Under the pieces are notes generated by a model. That model was not told the DNA's origin. It saw only the letters and a program-made list of their open reading frames with translations, and searched no databases. A DNA stretch of 64,000 nt, taken from Branchinecta lynchi (Eukaryota > Arthropoda > Branchiopoda > Anostraca > Branchinectidae). Below are positions 10,420 to 24,374 of the stretch, one piece after another. The position numbers were made by a program, and so were the translations under genes. Where the stretch lies: contig JAKZAP010000151.1 of assembly GCA_023053575.1 (NCBI GenBank), positions 1-64,000 on the forward strand. The letters are read 5' to 3'. Each line of letters opens with the position of its first letter. Position 1 is the first letter of the stretch.

Positions 10420-13400
10420 CAAACCTTGTGGGGAAACAAACCTTGTTGGGAAACAAACCTTGTGGGAAAACTAACCTTGTGGGAAAACAAACCTTGCGGG
10501 AAAACTAACCTTGTGGGAAAACAAACCCTGCGGGAAAACCAGCCTTGTGGGAAAACCAACCTTGTGGGGAAACAAACCTTTCGGGAAAACCAACCTTGTG
10601 GGAAAACAAACCTTGTGAGAAAACAAACATTGTGGGGAAACAAACCTTGTGGGAAAACCAGCCTTGCGGGAAAGCGAACCTTTTGGGAAAACCAACCTTA
10701 TGGGGAAAGCAACCCTGCGGGAAAACCAACCTTGTGGGAAAACCAACCTTGTGGGAAAACCAACCTTTTGGGAAAGCGAACCTTTTGGGAAAACCAACAC
10801 AGTGGGAAAACAAACCTTGTGGGAAAACAAACCTTGTGGGGAAACAAACCTTGCGGGAAAACTAACCTTGTGGGAAAACAAACCCTGCGGGAAAACCAAC
10901 CTTGTGGGAAAACCAACCTTGTGGGGAAACAAACCTTTCGGGAAAACCAACCTTGTGGGAAAACAAACCTTGTGGGAAAAAAAACCTTGTGGGGAAACAA
11001 ACCTAGTGGGAAAACCAACCTTGCGGGAAAGCGAACCTTTTGGGAAAACCAACACACTGGGAAAACAAACCTTGTGGGTAAACTAACCTTGCGGGAAAAC
11101 CAACCTTGGTTGAAAACAAAGCTTGTGGGAAAACAAACCTTGTGGGAAAACCAACCTAGTGGGAAAAACAAAATTGGGGGAAAACAAAGCTTGTGGGAAA
11201 ACAAACCTTGTGGGAAAACCAACCTAGTGGGAAAAACAACCTAGTGGGAAAACAAACCTTGTGAGAAAACAAACCTTGTGGGAAAACCAACCTTATGGGG
11301 AAAGCAACCCTGCGGGAAAACCAACCTTGTGGGAAAACCAACCTTGTGGGAAAACCAACCTTGTGGGAAAGCGAACCTTTTGGGAAAACCAACACAGTGG
11401 GAAAACAAACCTTGTGGGAAAACAAACCTTGTAGGGAAACAAACCTTGCGGGAAAACTAACCTTGTGGGAAAACAAACCCTGCGGGAAAACCAACCTTGG
11501 GGGAAAACCAACCTTGCGGGAAAGCGAACCTTTTGGGAAAACCAACACAGTGGGAAAACAAACCTTGTGAGAAAACAATCCTTGTGGGAAAACAAACCTT
11601 GTGGGGAAACAAACCTTGTGGGGAAATAAACCTTGTGGGAAAACTAACCTTGTGGGAAAACAAACCTTGCGGGAAAACTAACCTTGTGGGAAAACAAACC
11701 CTGCGGGAAAACAAACCTTGTGGGAAAACCAACCTTATGGGGAAAGCAACCCTGCGGGAAAACCAACCTTGTGGGAAAACCAACCTTGTGGGAAAACCAA
11801 CCTTGTGGGAAAGCGAACCTTTTGGGAAAACCAACACAGTGGGAAAACAAACCTTGTGGGAAAACAAACCTTGCGGGAAAACTAACCTTGTGGGAAAACA
11901 AACCCTGCGGGAAAACAAACCTTGTGGGAAAACCAACCTTGTGGGGAAACAAACCTTTCTGGAAAACCAACCTTGTGGCAAAACAAACCTTGTGGGAAAA
12001 CAAACCTTGTGGGAAAACAAACCTTGTGGGAAAACAAACCTTGTGAGAAAACAAACCTTGTGGGGAAACAAACCTAGTGGGAAAACATACCTTGTGAGAA
12101 AACAAACCTTGTGGGAAAACCAACCTTGCGGGAAAGCGAACCTTGCGGGAAAGCGAACCTCTTGGGAAAACCAACACAGTGGGAAAATAAAACCTTGTGA
12201 GAAAACAATCCTTGTGGGAAAACAAACCTTGTGGGGAAACAAACCTTGTGGGGAAACAAACCTTGTGGGAAAACTAACCTTGTGGGAAAACAAAACTTGC
12301 GGGAAAACTAACCTTGTGGGAAAACAAACCCTGCGGGAAAACCAGCCTTCTGGGAAAACCAACCTTGTGGGGAAACAAACCTTTCGGGAAAACCAACCTT
12401 GTGGGAAAACAAACCTTGTGAGAAAACAAACATTGTGGGGAAACAAACCTTGTGGGAAAACCAGCCTTGCGGGAAAGCGAACCTTTTGAGAAAACCAAGA
12501 CAGTGGGAAAACAAACCTTGTGAGAAAACAATCCTTGTGGGAAAACAAACCTTGTGGGGAAACAAACCTTGCGGGAAAACTAATCTTGTGGGAAAACAAA
12601 CCCTGCGGGAAAACCAGCCTTGTGGGAAAACCAACCTTGTGGGGAAACAAACCTTTCGGGAAAACCAACCTTGTGGGAAAACAAACCTTGTGAGAAAACA
12701 AACATTGTGGGGAAACAAAACTTGTGGGAAAACCAGCCTTGCGGGAAAGCGAACATTTTGGGGAAACCAACCTTATGGGGAAAGCAACCCTGCGGGAAAA
12801 CCAACCTTGTGGGAGAACCAACCTTGTGGGAAAACCAACCTTTTGGGAAAGCGAACCTTTTGGGAAAACGAACACAGTGGGAAAACAAACCTTGTGGGAA
12901 AACAAACCTTGTGGGGAAACAAACCTTGCGGGAAAACTAACCTTGTGGGAAAACAAACCCTGCGGGAAAACCAACCTTGTGGGGAAACAAACCTTGTGGG
13001 AAAACCAACCTTGTGAGAAAACTAACGCTGTGGGAAAACCAACCTTGTGGGAAAACCAACCTAGAGGAAAAACAAATCTTGAGGGAAAACAAACCTTGTG
13101 GGAAAACAAACCTTGTGGGAAAGACAACCTTATGGGAAAACCAAAACAGTGGGAAAACAATACTTGTGGGGAAACAAACCTTGTGGGAAAACAAACCTTG
13201 TGGGAAAACTAACCTTGTGGGAAAACAAACCTTGCGGGAAAACGAACCTTGTGGGAAAACAAACCCTGCGGGAAAACCAACCTTGTGGGAAAACCAACCT
13301 TGTGGGGAAACAAACCTTTCGGGAAAACCAACCTTGTGGGAAAAAAAACCTTGTGGGAAAACAAACCTTGTGGGAAAACAAACCTTGTGGGAAAACAAAC

Positions 13401-13622
13401 CTTGTGAGAAAACAAACCTTGTGGGGAAACAAACCTAGTGGGAAAACCAACCTTGGGGGAAAACAAACCTTGTGGGAAAACAAACCTTGTGGGGAAACAA
13501 ACCTAGCGGGAAAACCAACCTTATGGGAAAACCAGCCTTGCGGGAAAACCAACCTTGGGGGAAAACAAACCTTGTGGGTAAACAAACCTTGTGAGAAAAC
13601 AATCCTTGTGGGAAAACAAACC
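10420..13622. repeat. Large duplicated block C, copy 2
   Basis: Partner of 6360-9632, with the same unusual-monomer run at 13013-13102. Confidence 0.8.
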
Positions 13623-13738
13623 TTGCGGGAAAACCAACCTTGTGGGGAAACAAACCTTTCTGGAAAACCAACCTTGTGGCAAAACAAACCTTGTGGGAAA
13701 ACAAACCTTGTGGGAAATCAAACCTTGCGGGAATACTA

Positions 13739-14330
13739 ACCTTATGGGGAAAGCAACCCTGCGGGAAAAAAAACCTTGTGGGAAAACCAAACTTGTGGGA
13801 AAACCAACCTTTTGGGAAAGCGAACCTTTTGGGAAAACCAACACAGTGGGAAAACAAACCTTGTTGGAAAACAAACCTTGTGGGGAAACAAACCTTGCGG
13901 GAAAACTAACCTTGTGGGAAAACAAACCCTGCGGGAAAACCAACCTTGTGGGAAAACCAACCTTGTGGGGAAACAAACCTTTCGGGAAAACCAACCTTGT
14001 GGGAAAACAAACCTTGTGGGAAAACAAACCTTGTGGGGAAACAAACCTTGTGGGAAAACCAACCTTGCGGGAAAGCGAACCTTTTGGGAAAACCAACACA
14101 GTGGGAAAACAAACCTTGTGAGAAAACAAACATTGTGGGGAAACAAACCTTGTGGGAAAACCAGCCTTGCGGGAAAGTGAACCTTTTGGGGAAACCAACC
14201 TTATGGGGAAAGCAACCCTGTGGGAAAACCAACCTTGTGGGAAAACCAACCTTGTGGGAAAACCAACCTTTTGGGAAAGCGAACCTTTTGGGAAAACCAA
14301 CACAGTGGGAAAACAAACCTTGTGGGAAAA
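13739..14330. repeat. Duplicated block D, copy 1
   Basis: About 590 bp repeated at 15150-15740, offset 1,411 bp (83 x 17), so the copies are in exact monomer register. Confidence 0.75.
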
Positions 14331-15149
14331 CCAACCTTGTGGGGAAACAAACCTTTCTGGAAAACCAACCTTGTGGCAAAACAAACCTTGTGGGAAAACA
14401 AACCTTGTGGGAAATCAAACCTTGTGGGAAAACAAACCTTGTGAGAAAACAAACCTTGTGGGGAAACAAACCTAGTGGAAAAACAAACCTTGTGAGAAAA
14501 CAAACCTTGTGGGAAAACCAACCTTGCGGGAAAGCGAACCTTGCGGGAAAGCGAACCTCTTGGGAAAACCAACACAGTGGGAAAACAAACCTTGTGAGAA
14601 AACAATCCTTGTGGGAAAACAAACCTTGTGGGGAAACAAACCTTGTGGGGAAACAAACCTTGTGGGAAAACTAACCTTGTGGGAAAACAAACCTTGCGGG
14701 AAAACTAACCTTGTGGGAAAACAAACACTGCGGGAAAACCAGCCTTGTGGGAAAACCAACCTTGTGGGGAAACAAACCTTGCGGGAAAGCGAACCTTGCG
14801 GGAAAGCGAACCTCTTGGGAAAACCAACACAGTGGGAAAACAAACCTTGTGAGAAAACAATCCTTGTGGGAAAACAAACCTTGTGGGGAAACAAACCTTG
14901 TGGGGAAACAAACCTTGTGGGAAAACTAACCTTGTGGGAAAACAAACCTTGCGGGAAAACTAACTTTGTGGGAAAACAAACACTGCGGGAAAACCAGCCT
15001 TGTGGGAAAACCAACCTTGTGGGGAAACAAACCTTTCGGGAAAACCAACCTTGTGGGAAAACAAACCTTGTGAGAAAACAAACATTGTGGGGAAACAAAC
15101 CTTGTGGGAAAACCAGCCTTGCGGGAAAGCGAACCTTTTGGGAAAACCT

Positions 15150-15740
15150 ACCTTATGGGGAAAGCAACCCTGCGGGAAAACCAACCTTGTGGGAAAACCA
15201 AACTTGTGGGAAAACCAACCTTTTGGGAAAGCGAACCTTTTGGGAAAACCAACACAGTGGGAAAACAAACCTTGTTGGAAAACAAACCTTGTGGGGAAAC
15301 AAACCTTGCGGGAAAACTAACCTTGTGGGAAAACAAACCCTGCGGGAAAACCAACCTTGTGGGAAAACCAACCTTGTGGGGAAACAAACCTTTCGGGAAA
15401 ACCAACCTTGTGGGAAAACAAACCTTGTGGGAAAACAAACCTTGTGGGGAAACAAACCTTGTGGGAAAACCAACCTTGCGGGAAAGCGAACCTTTTGGGA
15501 AAACCAACACAGTGGGAAAACAAACCTTGTGAGAAAACAAACATTGTGGGGAAACAAACCTTGTGGGAAAACCAGCCTTGCGGGAAAGTGAACCTTTTGG
15601 GGAAACCAACCTTATGGGGAAAGCAACCCTGTGGGAAAACCAACCTTGTGGGAAAACCAACCTTGTGGGAAAACCAACCTTTTGGGAAAGCGAACCTTTT
15701 GGGAAAACCAACACAGTGGGAAAACAAACCTTGTGGGAAA
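15150..15740. repeat. Duplicated block D, copy 2
   Basis: Partner of 13739-14330. A further related stretch follows 883 bp downstream, at about 16200-16610. Confidence 0.75.
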
Positions 15741-17469
15741 ACAAACCTTGTGGGGAAACAAACCTTGCGGGAAAACTAAACTTGTGGGAAAACAAACCCT
15801 GCGGGAAAACCAACCTTGTGGGAAAACCAACCTTGTGGGGAAACAAACCTTTCGGGAAAACCAACCTTGTGGGAAAACAAACCTTGTGGGAAAACAAACC
15901 TTGTGGGGAAACAAACCTTAAGGGAAAACTAACCTTGTGGGAAAACAAACCCGGCGGGAAAACCAACCTTGTGGGAAATCAACCTTGTGGGGAAACAAAC
16001 CTTTCGGAAAAACCAACCTTGTGGGAAAACAAACCTTGTGGGAAAACAAACCTTGTGGGGAAACAAACCTTGTGGGAAAACCAACCTTGCGGGAAAGCGA
16101 ACCTTTTGGGAAAGCGAACCTTTTGGGAAAACCAACACAGTGGGAAAACAAACCTTGTGGGAAAACAAACTTTGTGGGGAAACAAACCTTGCGGGAAAAC
16201 TAACCTTGTGGGAAAACAAACCCTGCGGGAAAACCAACCTTGTGGGAAAACCAACCTTGTGGGGAAACAAACCTTTCGGGAAAACCAACCTTGTGGGAAA
16301 ACAAACCTTGTGGGAAAACAAACCTTGTGGGGAAACAAAGCTTGTGGGAAAACCAACCTTGCGGGAAAGCGAACCTTTTGGGAAAACCAACACAGTGGGA
16401 AAACAAACCTTGTGAGAAAACAAACATTGTGGGGAAACAAACCTTGTGGGAAAACCAGCCTTGCGGGAAAGCGAACCTTTTGGGGAAACCAACCTTATGG
16501 GGAAAGCAACCCAGTGGTAAAACCAACCTTGTGGGAAAACCAACCTTGTGGGAAAACCAACCTTTTGGGAAAGCGAACCTTTTGGGAAAACCAACACAGT
16601 GGGAAAACAAACCTTGTGGGAAAACAAACCTTGTGGGGAAACAAACCTTGCGGGAAAACTAGCCTTGTGGGAAAACAAACCCTGCGGGAAAACCAACCTT
16701 GTGGGAAAACCAACCTTGTGGGGAAACAAACCTTTCGGGAAAACCAACCTTGTGGGAAAACAAACCTTGTGGGAAAACAAACCTTGTGGGGAAACAAACC
16801 TTGTGGGAAAACCAACCTTGCGGGAAAGCGAACCTTTTGGGAAAACCAACACAGTGGGAAACAAACCTTGTGGGTAAACCAACCTTGCGGGAAAACCAAC
16901 CTTGGGGGAAAACAAAGCTTGTGGGAAAACAAACCTTGTGGGAAAACCAACCTAGTGGGAAAAACAACCTTGGGGGAAAACAAAGCTTGTGGGAAAACAA
17001 ACCTTGTGGGAAAACCAACCTAATGGGAAAAACAACCTAGTGGGAAAACAAACCTTGTGAGAAAACAAACACTTGTGGGAAAACCAACCTTATGGGGAAA
17101 GCAACCCTGCGGGAAAAAACAACCTTGTGGGAAAACCAACCTTGTGGGAAAGCGAACCTTTTGGGAAAACCAACACAGTGGGAAAACAAACCTTGTGGGG
17201 AAACAAACCTTGCGGGAAAACTAACCTTGTGGGAAAACAAAGCTTGTGGGAAAACAAACCTTGTGGGAAAACCAACCTAGTGGGAAAAACAACCTAGTGG
17301 GAAAACAAACCTTGTGAGAAAACAAACCTTGTGGGAAAACCAACCTTATAGGGAAAGCAACCCTGCGGGAAAACCAACCTTGTGGGAAAACCAACCTTGT
17401 GGGGAAACAAACCGTTCGGGAAAACCAACCTTGTGGGAAAACAAACCTTGCGGGAAAACTAACCTTGTG

Positions 17470-18285
17470 GGAAAACAAACCTTGTGGGAAAACAAACCTT
17501 GCGGGAAAACTAACCTTGTGGGAAAACAAACCCTGCGGGAAAACCAACCTTGTGGGAAAACCAACCTTGTGGGGAAACAAACCGTTCGGGAAAACCAACC
17601 TTGTGGGAAAACAAACCTTGCGGGAAAACTAACCTTGTGGGAAAACAAACCCTGCGGGAAAACCAACCTTGTGGGGAAACAAACCTTTCGGGAAAACCAA
17701 CCTTGTGGGAAAACAAACATTGTGTTAAATCAGACCTTGTGGGAAAACTAACCTTGCGGGAAAACCAACCTTGTGGGAAAACCAACCTTATGGGAAAACC
17801 AACCTTGCGGGAAAACCAACCTTGGGGGAAAACAAACCTTGTGGGTAAACAAACCTTGTGGGAAAACAAACCTTGTGGGAAAACAAACCTTGTGGGAAAA
17901 CAAACCTTGCGGGAAAACTAACCTTGTGGGAAAACAAACCCTGCGGGAAAACCAACCTTGTGGGAAAACCAACCTTGTGGGGAAACAAACCGTTCGGGAA
18001 AACCAACCTTGTGGGAAAACAAACCTTGCGGGAAAACTAACCTTGTGGGAAAACAAACCCTGCGGGAAAACCAACCTTGTGGGGAAACAAACCTTTCGGG
18101 AAAACCAACCTTGTGGGAAAACAAACATTGTGTTAAATCAGACCTTGTGGGAAAACTAACCTTGCGGGAAAACCAACCTTGTGGGAAAACCAACCTTATG
18201 GGAAAACCAACCTTGCGGGAAAACCAACCTTGGGGGAAAACAAACCTTGTGGGTAAACAAACCTTGTGGGAAAACAAACCTTGTG
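17470..18285. repeat. Local tandem duplication of a 408-bp (24-monomer) unit
   Basis: Two adjacent copies of a 24-monomer series, each including one AACATTGTGTTAAATCAGA landmark monomer (near 17717 and 18125, exactly 408 bp apart). This is a small higher-order unit made by unequal exchange. Confidence 0.8.
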
Positions 18286-21200
18286 GGAAAACCAACCTAG
18301 TGGGAAAACAAACCTTGTGAGAAAACAAACCTTGTGGGAAAACCAACCTTATGGGGAAACAAACCCTGCGGGAAAACCAACCTTGTGGGAAAACCAACCT
18401 TGCGGGAAAGCGAACCTTTTGGGAAAACCAACACAGTGGGAAAACAAACCTTGTGAGAAAACAATCCTTGTGGGAAAACAAACCTTGTGGGGAAACAAAC
18501 CTTGTGGGGAAACAAACCTTGTGGGAAAACTAACCTTGTGGGAAAACAAACCTTGCGGGAAAACTAACCTTGTGGGAAAACAAACCCTGCGGGAAAACAA
18601 ACCTTGTGGGAAAACCAACCTTGTGGGGAAACAAACCTTTCTGGAAAACCAACCTTGTGGCAAAACAAACCTTGTGGGAAAACAAACCTTGTGGGAAAAC
18701 AAACCTTGTGGGAAAACAAACCTTGTGAGAAAACAAACCTTGTGGGGAAACAAACCTAGTGGGAAAACAAACCTTGTGAGAAAACAAACCTTGTGGGAAA
18801 ACCAACCTTGCGGGAAAGCGAACCTTGCGGGAAAGCGAACCTCTTGGGAAAACCAACACAGTGGGAAAACAAACCTTGTGAGAAAACAATCCTTGTGGGA
18901 AAACAAACCTTGTGGGGAAACAAACCTTGTGGGGAAATAAACCTTGTGGGAAAACAAACCTTGTGAGAAAACAAACCTTGTGGGGAAACAAACCTAGTGG
19001 GAAAACAAACCTTGTGAGAAAACAAACCTTGTGGGAAAACCAAACTTGCGGGAAAGCGAACCTTGCGGGAAAGCGAACCTCTTGGGAAAACCAACACAGT
19101 GGGAAAACAAACCTTGTGAGAAAACAATCCTTGTGGGAAAACAAACCTTGTGGGGAAACAAACCTTGTGGGGAAACAAACCTTGTGGGAAAACTAACCTT
19201 GTGGGAAAACAAACCTTGTGGGGAAACAAACCTTGTGGGGAAACAAACCTTGTGGGAAAACAAACCTTGTGAGAAAACAATCCTTGTGGGAAAACAAACC
19301 TTGTGGGGAAACAAACCTTGTGGGGAAACAAACCTTGTGGGGAAACAAACGTTGTGGGAAAACAAACCTTGTGGGAAAACCAACCTTATGGGGAAAGCAG
19401 CCCTGCGGGAAAACCAACCTTGTGGGAAAACCAACCTTGTGGGAAAACCAACCTTGTGGGAAAGCGAACCTTTTGGGAAAACCAACACAGTGGGAAAACA
19501 AACCTTGTGGGGAAACAAACCTTGCGGGAAAACTAACCTTGTGGGAAAACAAACCCTGCCGGAAAACCAACCTTGGGGGAAGCCAAAGCTTGTGGGAAAA
19601 CAAACCTTGTGGGAAAACCAACCTAGTGGGAAAAACAACCTAGTGGGAAAACAAACCTTGTGAGAAAACAAACCTTGTGGGAAAACCAACCTCATGGGGA
19701 AAGCAACCCTGCGGGAAAACCAACCTTGTGGAAAAACCAACCTTGTGGGAAAACCAACCTTGTGGGAAAGCGAACCTTTTGGGAAAACCAACACAGTGGG
19801 AAAACAAACCTTGTGGGATAACAAACCTTGTGGGGAAACAAACCGTGCGGGAAAACCAACCTTGTGGGGAAACAAACCTTTCGGGAAAACCAACCTTGTG
19901 GGAAAACAAACCTTGTGGGAAAACTAACCTTGTGGGAAAACAAACCCTGCGGGAAAACCAACCTTGTGGGAAAACCGACCTTGTGGGGAAACAAACCTTT
20001 CGGGAAAACCAACCTTGTGGGAAAACAAACATTGTGTTAAATCAGACCTTGTGGGAAAACTAACCTTGCGGGAAAACCAACCTTGTGGGAAAACCAACCT
20101 TATGGGAAAACCAACCTTGCGGGAAAACCAACCTTGGGGGAAAACAAACCTTGTGGGTAAACAAACCTTGTGGGAAAACAAACCTTGTGGGAAAACCAAC
20201 CTAGTGGGAAAACAATCCTTGTGAGAAAACAAACCTTTTGGGAAAACCAACCTTATGGGGAAACAAACCCTGCGGGAAAACCAACCTTGTGGGAAAACCA
20301 ACCTTGCGGGAAAGCGAACCTTTTGGGAAAACCAACACAGTGGGAAAACAAACCTTGTGGGAAAACAATCCTTGTGGGAAAACAAACCTTGTGGGGAAAC
20401 AAACCTTGTGGGGAAACAAACCTTGTGGGAAAACTAACCTTGTGGGAAAACAAACCTTGCGGGAAAACTAACCTTGTGGGAAAACAAACCCTGCGGGAAA
20501 ACAAACCTTGTGGGAAAACCAACCTTGTGGGGAAACAAACCTTTCTGGAAAACCAACTTTGTGGCAAAACAAACCTTGTGGGAAAACAAACCTTGTGGGA
20601 AAACAAACCTTGTGGGAAAACAAACCTTGTGAGAAAACAAACCTTGTGGGGAAACAAACCTAGTGGGAACACAAACCTTGTGAGAAAACAAACCTTGTGG
20701 GAAAACCAACCTTGCGGGAAAGCGAACCTTGCGGGAAAGTGAACCTCTTGGGAAAACCAACACAGTGGGAAAACAAACCTTGTGAGAAAACGATCCTTGT
20801 GGGAAAACAAACCTTGTGGGGAAACAAACCTTGTGGGGAAACAAACCTTGTGGGAAAACTAACCTTGTGGGAAAACAAACCTTGCGGGAAAACTAACCTT
20901 GTGGGAAAACAAACCCTGCGGGAAAACCAGCCTTGTGGGAAAACCAACCTTGTGGGGAAACAAACCTTTCGGGAAAACCAACCTTGTGGGAAAACAAACC
21001 TTGTGAGAAAACAAACATTGTGGGGAAACAAACCTTGTGGGAAAACCCGCCTTGCGGGAAAGCGAACCTTTTGGGAAAACCAACCTTATGGGGAAAGCAA
21101 CCCTGCGGGAAAACCAACCTTGTGGGAAAACCAACCTTGTGGGAAAACCAACCTTTTGGGAAAGCGAACCTTTTGGGAAAACCAACACAGTGGGAAAACA

Positions 21201-21955
21201 AACCTTGTGGGAAAACAAACCTTGTGGGGAAACAAACCTTGCGGGAAAACTAACCTTGTGGGAAAACAAACCCTGCGGGAAAACCAACCTTGTGGGAAAA
21301 CCAACCTTGTGGGGAAACAAACCTTTCGGGAAAACCAACCTTGTGGGAAAACAAACCTTGTGGGAAAACAAACCTTGTGGGGAAACAAACCTTGTGGGAA
21401 AACCAACCTTGCGGGAAAGCGAACCTTTCGGGAAAACCAACACAGTGGGAAAACAAACCTTGTGGGTAAACCAACCTTGCGGGAAAACCAACCTTGGGGG
21501 AAAACAAAGCTTGTGGGAAAACAAACCTTGTGGGAAAACCAACCTAGTGGGAAAAACAACCTTGGGGGAAAACAAAGCTTGTGGGAAAACAAACCTTGTG
21601 GGAAAACCAACCTAGTGTGAAAAACAACCTAGTGGGAAAACAAACCTTGTGAGAAAACAAACCTTGTGGGAAAACCAACCTTATGGGGAAAGCAACCCTG
21701 CGGGAAAACCAACCTTGTGGGAAAACCAACCTTGTGGGAAAACCAACCTTGTGGGAAAGCGAACCTTTTGGGAAAACCAACACAGTGGGAAAACAAACCT
21801 TGTGGGAAAACAAACCTTGTGGGGAAACAAACCTTGCGGGAAAACTAACCTTGTGGGAAAACAAACCCTGCGGGAAAACCAACCTTGGGGGAAAACCAAC
21901 CTTGCGGGAAAGCGAACCTTTTGGGAAAACCAACACAGTGGGAAAACAAACCTTG
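18255..21955. repeat. Large duplicated block A, copy 2
   Basis: Partner of 3740-7505. Its right half overlaps block B, so part of the pattern (20155 onward) occurs a third time at 26734. Confidence 0.8.
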
Positions 21956-24090
21956 TGGAAAACCAACCTTGCGGGAAAACCAACCTTGGGGGAAAACAAA
22001 CCTTGTGGGAAATCAAACCTTGTGGGGAAACAAACCTAGTGGGAAAACAAACCTTGTGAGAAAACAATCCTTGTGGGAAAACAAACCTTGTGGGGAAACA
22101 AACCTTGCGGGAAAACTAACCTTGTGGGAAAACAAACCCTGCGGGAAAACCAACCTTGTGGGAAAACCAACCTTGTGGGGAAACAAACCTTTCGGGAAAA
22201 CCAACCTTGTGGGAAAACAAACCTTGTGGGAAAACAAACCTTGTGGGGAAACAAAACTTGTGGGAAAACCAACCTTGCGGGAAAGCGAATCTTTTGGGAA
22301 AACTAACAAAGTGGGAAAACAAACCTTGTGGGAAAACCAACCTTGCGGGAAAACCAACCTTGGGGGAAAACAAAGCTTGTGGGAAAACAAACCTTGTGGG
22401 AAAGCGAACCTTGCGGGAAAGCGAACCTTTTGGGAAAACCAACACAGTGGGAAAACAAACCTTGTGAGAAAACAATCCTTGTGGGAAAACAAACCTTGTG
22501 GGGAAACAAACCTTGTGGGGAAACAAACCTTGTGGGAAAACTAACCTTGTGGGAAAACAAACCTTGCGGGAAAACTAACCTTGTGGGAAAACAAACCCTG
22601 CGGGAAAACCAGCCTTGTGGGAAAACCAACCTTGTGGGGAAACAAACCTTTCGGGAAAACCAACCTTGTGGGAAAACAAACCTTGTGAGAAAACAAACAT
22701 TGTGGGGAAACAAACCTTGTGGGAAAACCAGCCTTGCGGGAAAGCGAACCTTTTGGGAAAACCAGCACAGTGGGAAAACAAACCTTGTGGGAAAACCAAC
22801 CTTGCGGGAAAACCAACCTTGGGGGAAAACAAACCTTGTGGGAAAACAAACCTTGTGGGGAAACAAACCTAGTGGGAAAAACAACCTAGTGGGAAAACAA
22901 ACCTTGTGAGAAAACAAACCTTGTGGGAAAACCAACCTTATGGGGAAAGCAACCCTGCGGGAAAACCAACCTTGTGGGAAAACCAACCTTGTGGGAAAAC
23001 GAACCTTGTGGGAAAGCGAACCTTTTGGGAAAACCAACACAGTGGGAAAACAAACCTTGTGGGAAAACCAACCTTGCGGGAAAACCAACCTTGGGGGAAA
23101 ACAAACCTTGTGGGAAAACAAACCTTGTGGGGAAACAAACCTAGTGGGAAAACAAAATTTGTGAGAAAACCAACCTTGTGGGAAAACCAACCTTGCGGGA
23201 AAGCGAACCTTTTGGGAAAACCAACACAGTGGGAAAACAAACCTTGTGGGAAAACAATCCTTGTGGGAAAACAAACCTTGTGGGGAAACAAACCTTGTGG
23301 GGAAACAAACCTTGTGGGAAAACTAACCTTGTGGGAAAACAAACCTTGCGGGAAAACTAACCTTGTGGGAAAACAAACCCTGCGGGAAAACAAACCTTGT
23401 GGGAAAACCAACCTTGTGGGGAAACAAACCTTTCTGGAAAACCAACCTTGTGGCAAAACAAACCTTGTGGGAAAACAAACCTTGTGGGAAAACAAACCTT
23501 GTGGGAAAACAAACCTTGTGAGAAAACAAACCTTGTGGGGAAACAAACCTAGTGGGAACACAAACCTTGTGAGAAAACAAACCTTGTGGGAAAACCAACC
23601 TTGCGGGAAAGCGAACCTCTTGGGAAAACCAACACAGTGGGAAAACAAACCTTGTGAGAAAACGATCCTTGTGGGAAAACAAACCTTGTGGGGAAACAAA
23701 CCTTGTGGGGAAACAAACCTTGTGGGAAAACTAACCTTGTGGGAAAAAAAAACCTTGCGGGAAAACTAACCTTGTGGGAAAACAAACCCTGCGGGAAAAC
23801 CAGCATTGTGGGAAAACCAACCTTGTGGGGAAACAAACCTTTCGGGAAAACCAACCTTGTTGGAAAACAAACCTTGTGAGAAAACAAACATTGTGGGGAA
23901 ACAAACCTTGTGGGAAAACCCGCCTTGCGGGAAAGCGAACCTTTTGGGAAAACCAACCTTATGGGGAAAGCAACCCTGCGGGAAAACCAACCTTGTGGGA
24001 AAACCAACCTTGTGGGAAAACCAACCTTTTGGGAAAGCGAACCTTTTGGGAAAACCAACACAGTGGGAAAACAAACCTTGTGGGAAAACA
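20155..24090. repeat. Large duplicated block B, copy 1
   Basis: About 3.9 kb repeated at 26734-30655. The offset is 6,579 bp (387 x 17), shifts to 6,580 bp near 22 kb, then drops to 6,562 bp after loss of one monomer in the second copy near 30.06 kb. This is the longest near-identical block seen. Confidence 0.85.
21960..24005. repeat. Triplicated 2-kb block E, copy 1
   Basis: The same variant series is present at 24375-26420 (offset 2,415 bp) and 28540-30570. It includes the unusual pair ending AACTAACAAAGTGGG near 22303-22320. Confidence 0.8.
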
Positions 24091-24374
24091 AACCCTGCGG
24101 GAAAACCAACCTTGTGGGAAAACCAACCTTGTGGGGAAACAAACCTTGTGGGGAAACAAACCTAGTGGGAAAACAAACCTTGTGAGAAAACAATCCTTGT
24201 GGGAAAACAAACCTTGTGGGGAAACAAACCTTGCGGGAAAACTAACCTTGTGGGAAAACAAACCCTGCGGGAAAACCAACCTTGTGGGAAAACCAACCTT
24301 GTGGGAAAACCAACCTTTTGGGAAAGCGAACCTTTTGGGAAAACCAACACAGTGGGAAAACAAACCTTGTGGGA

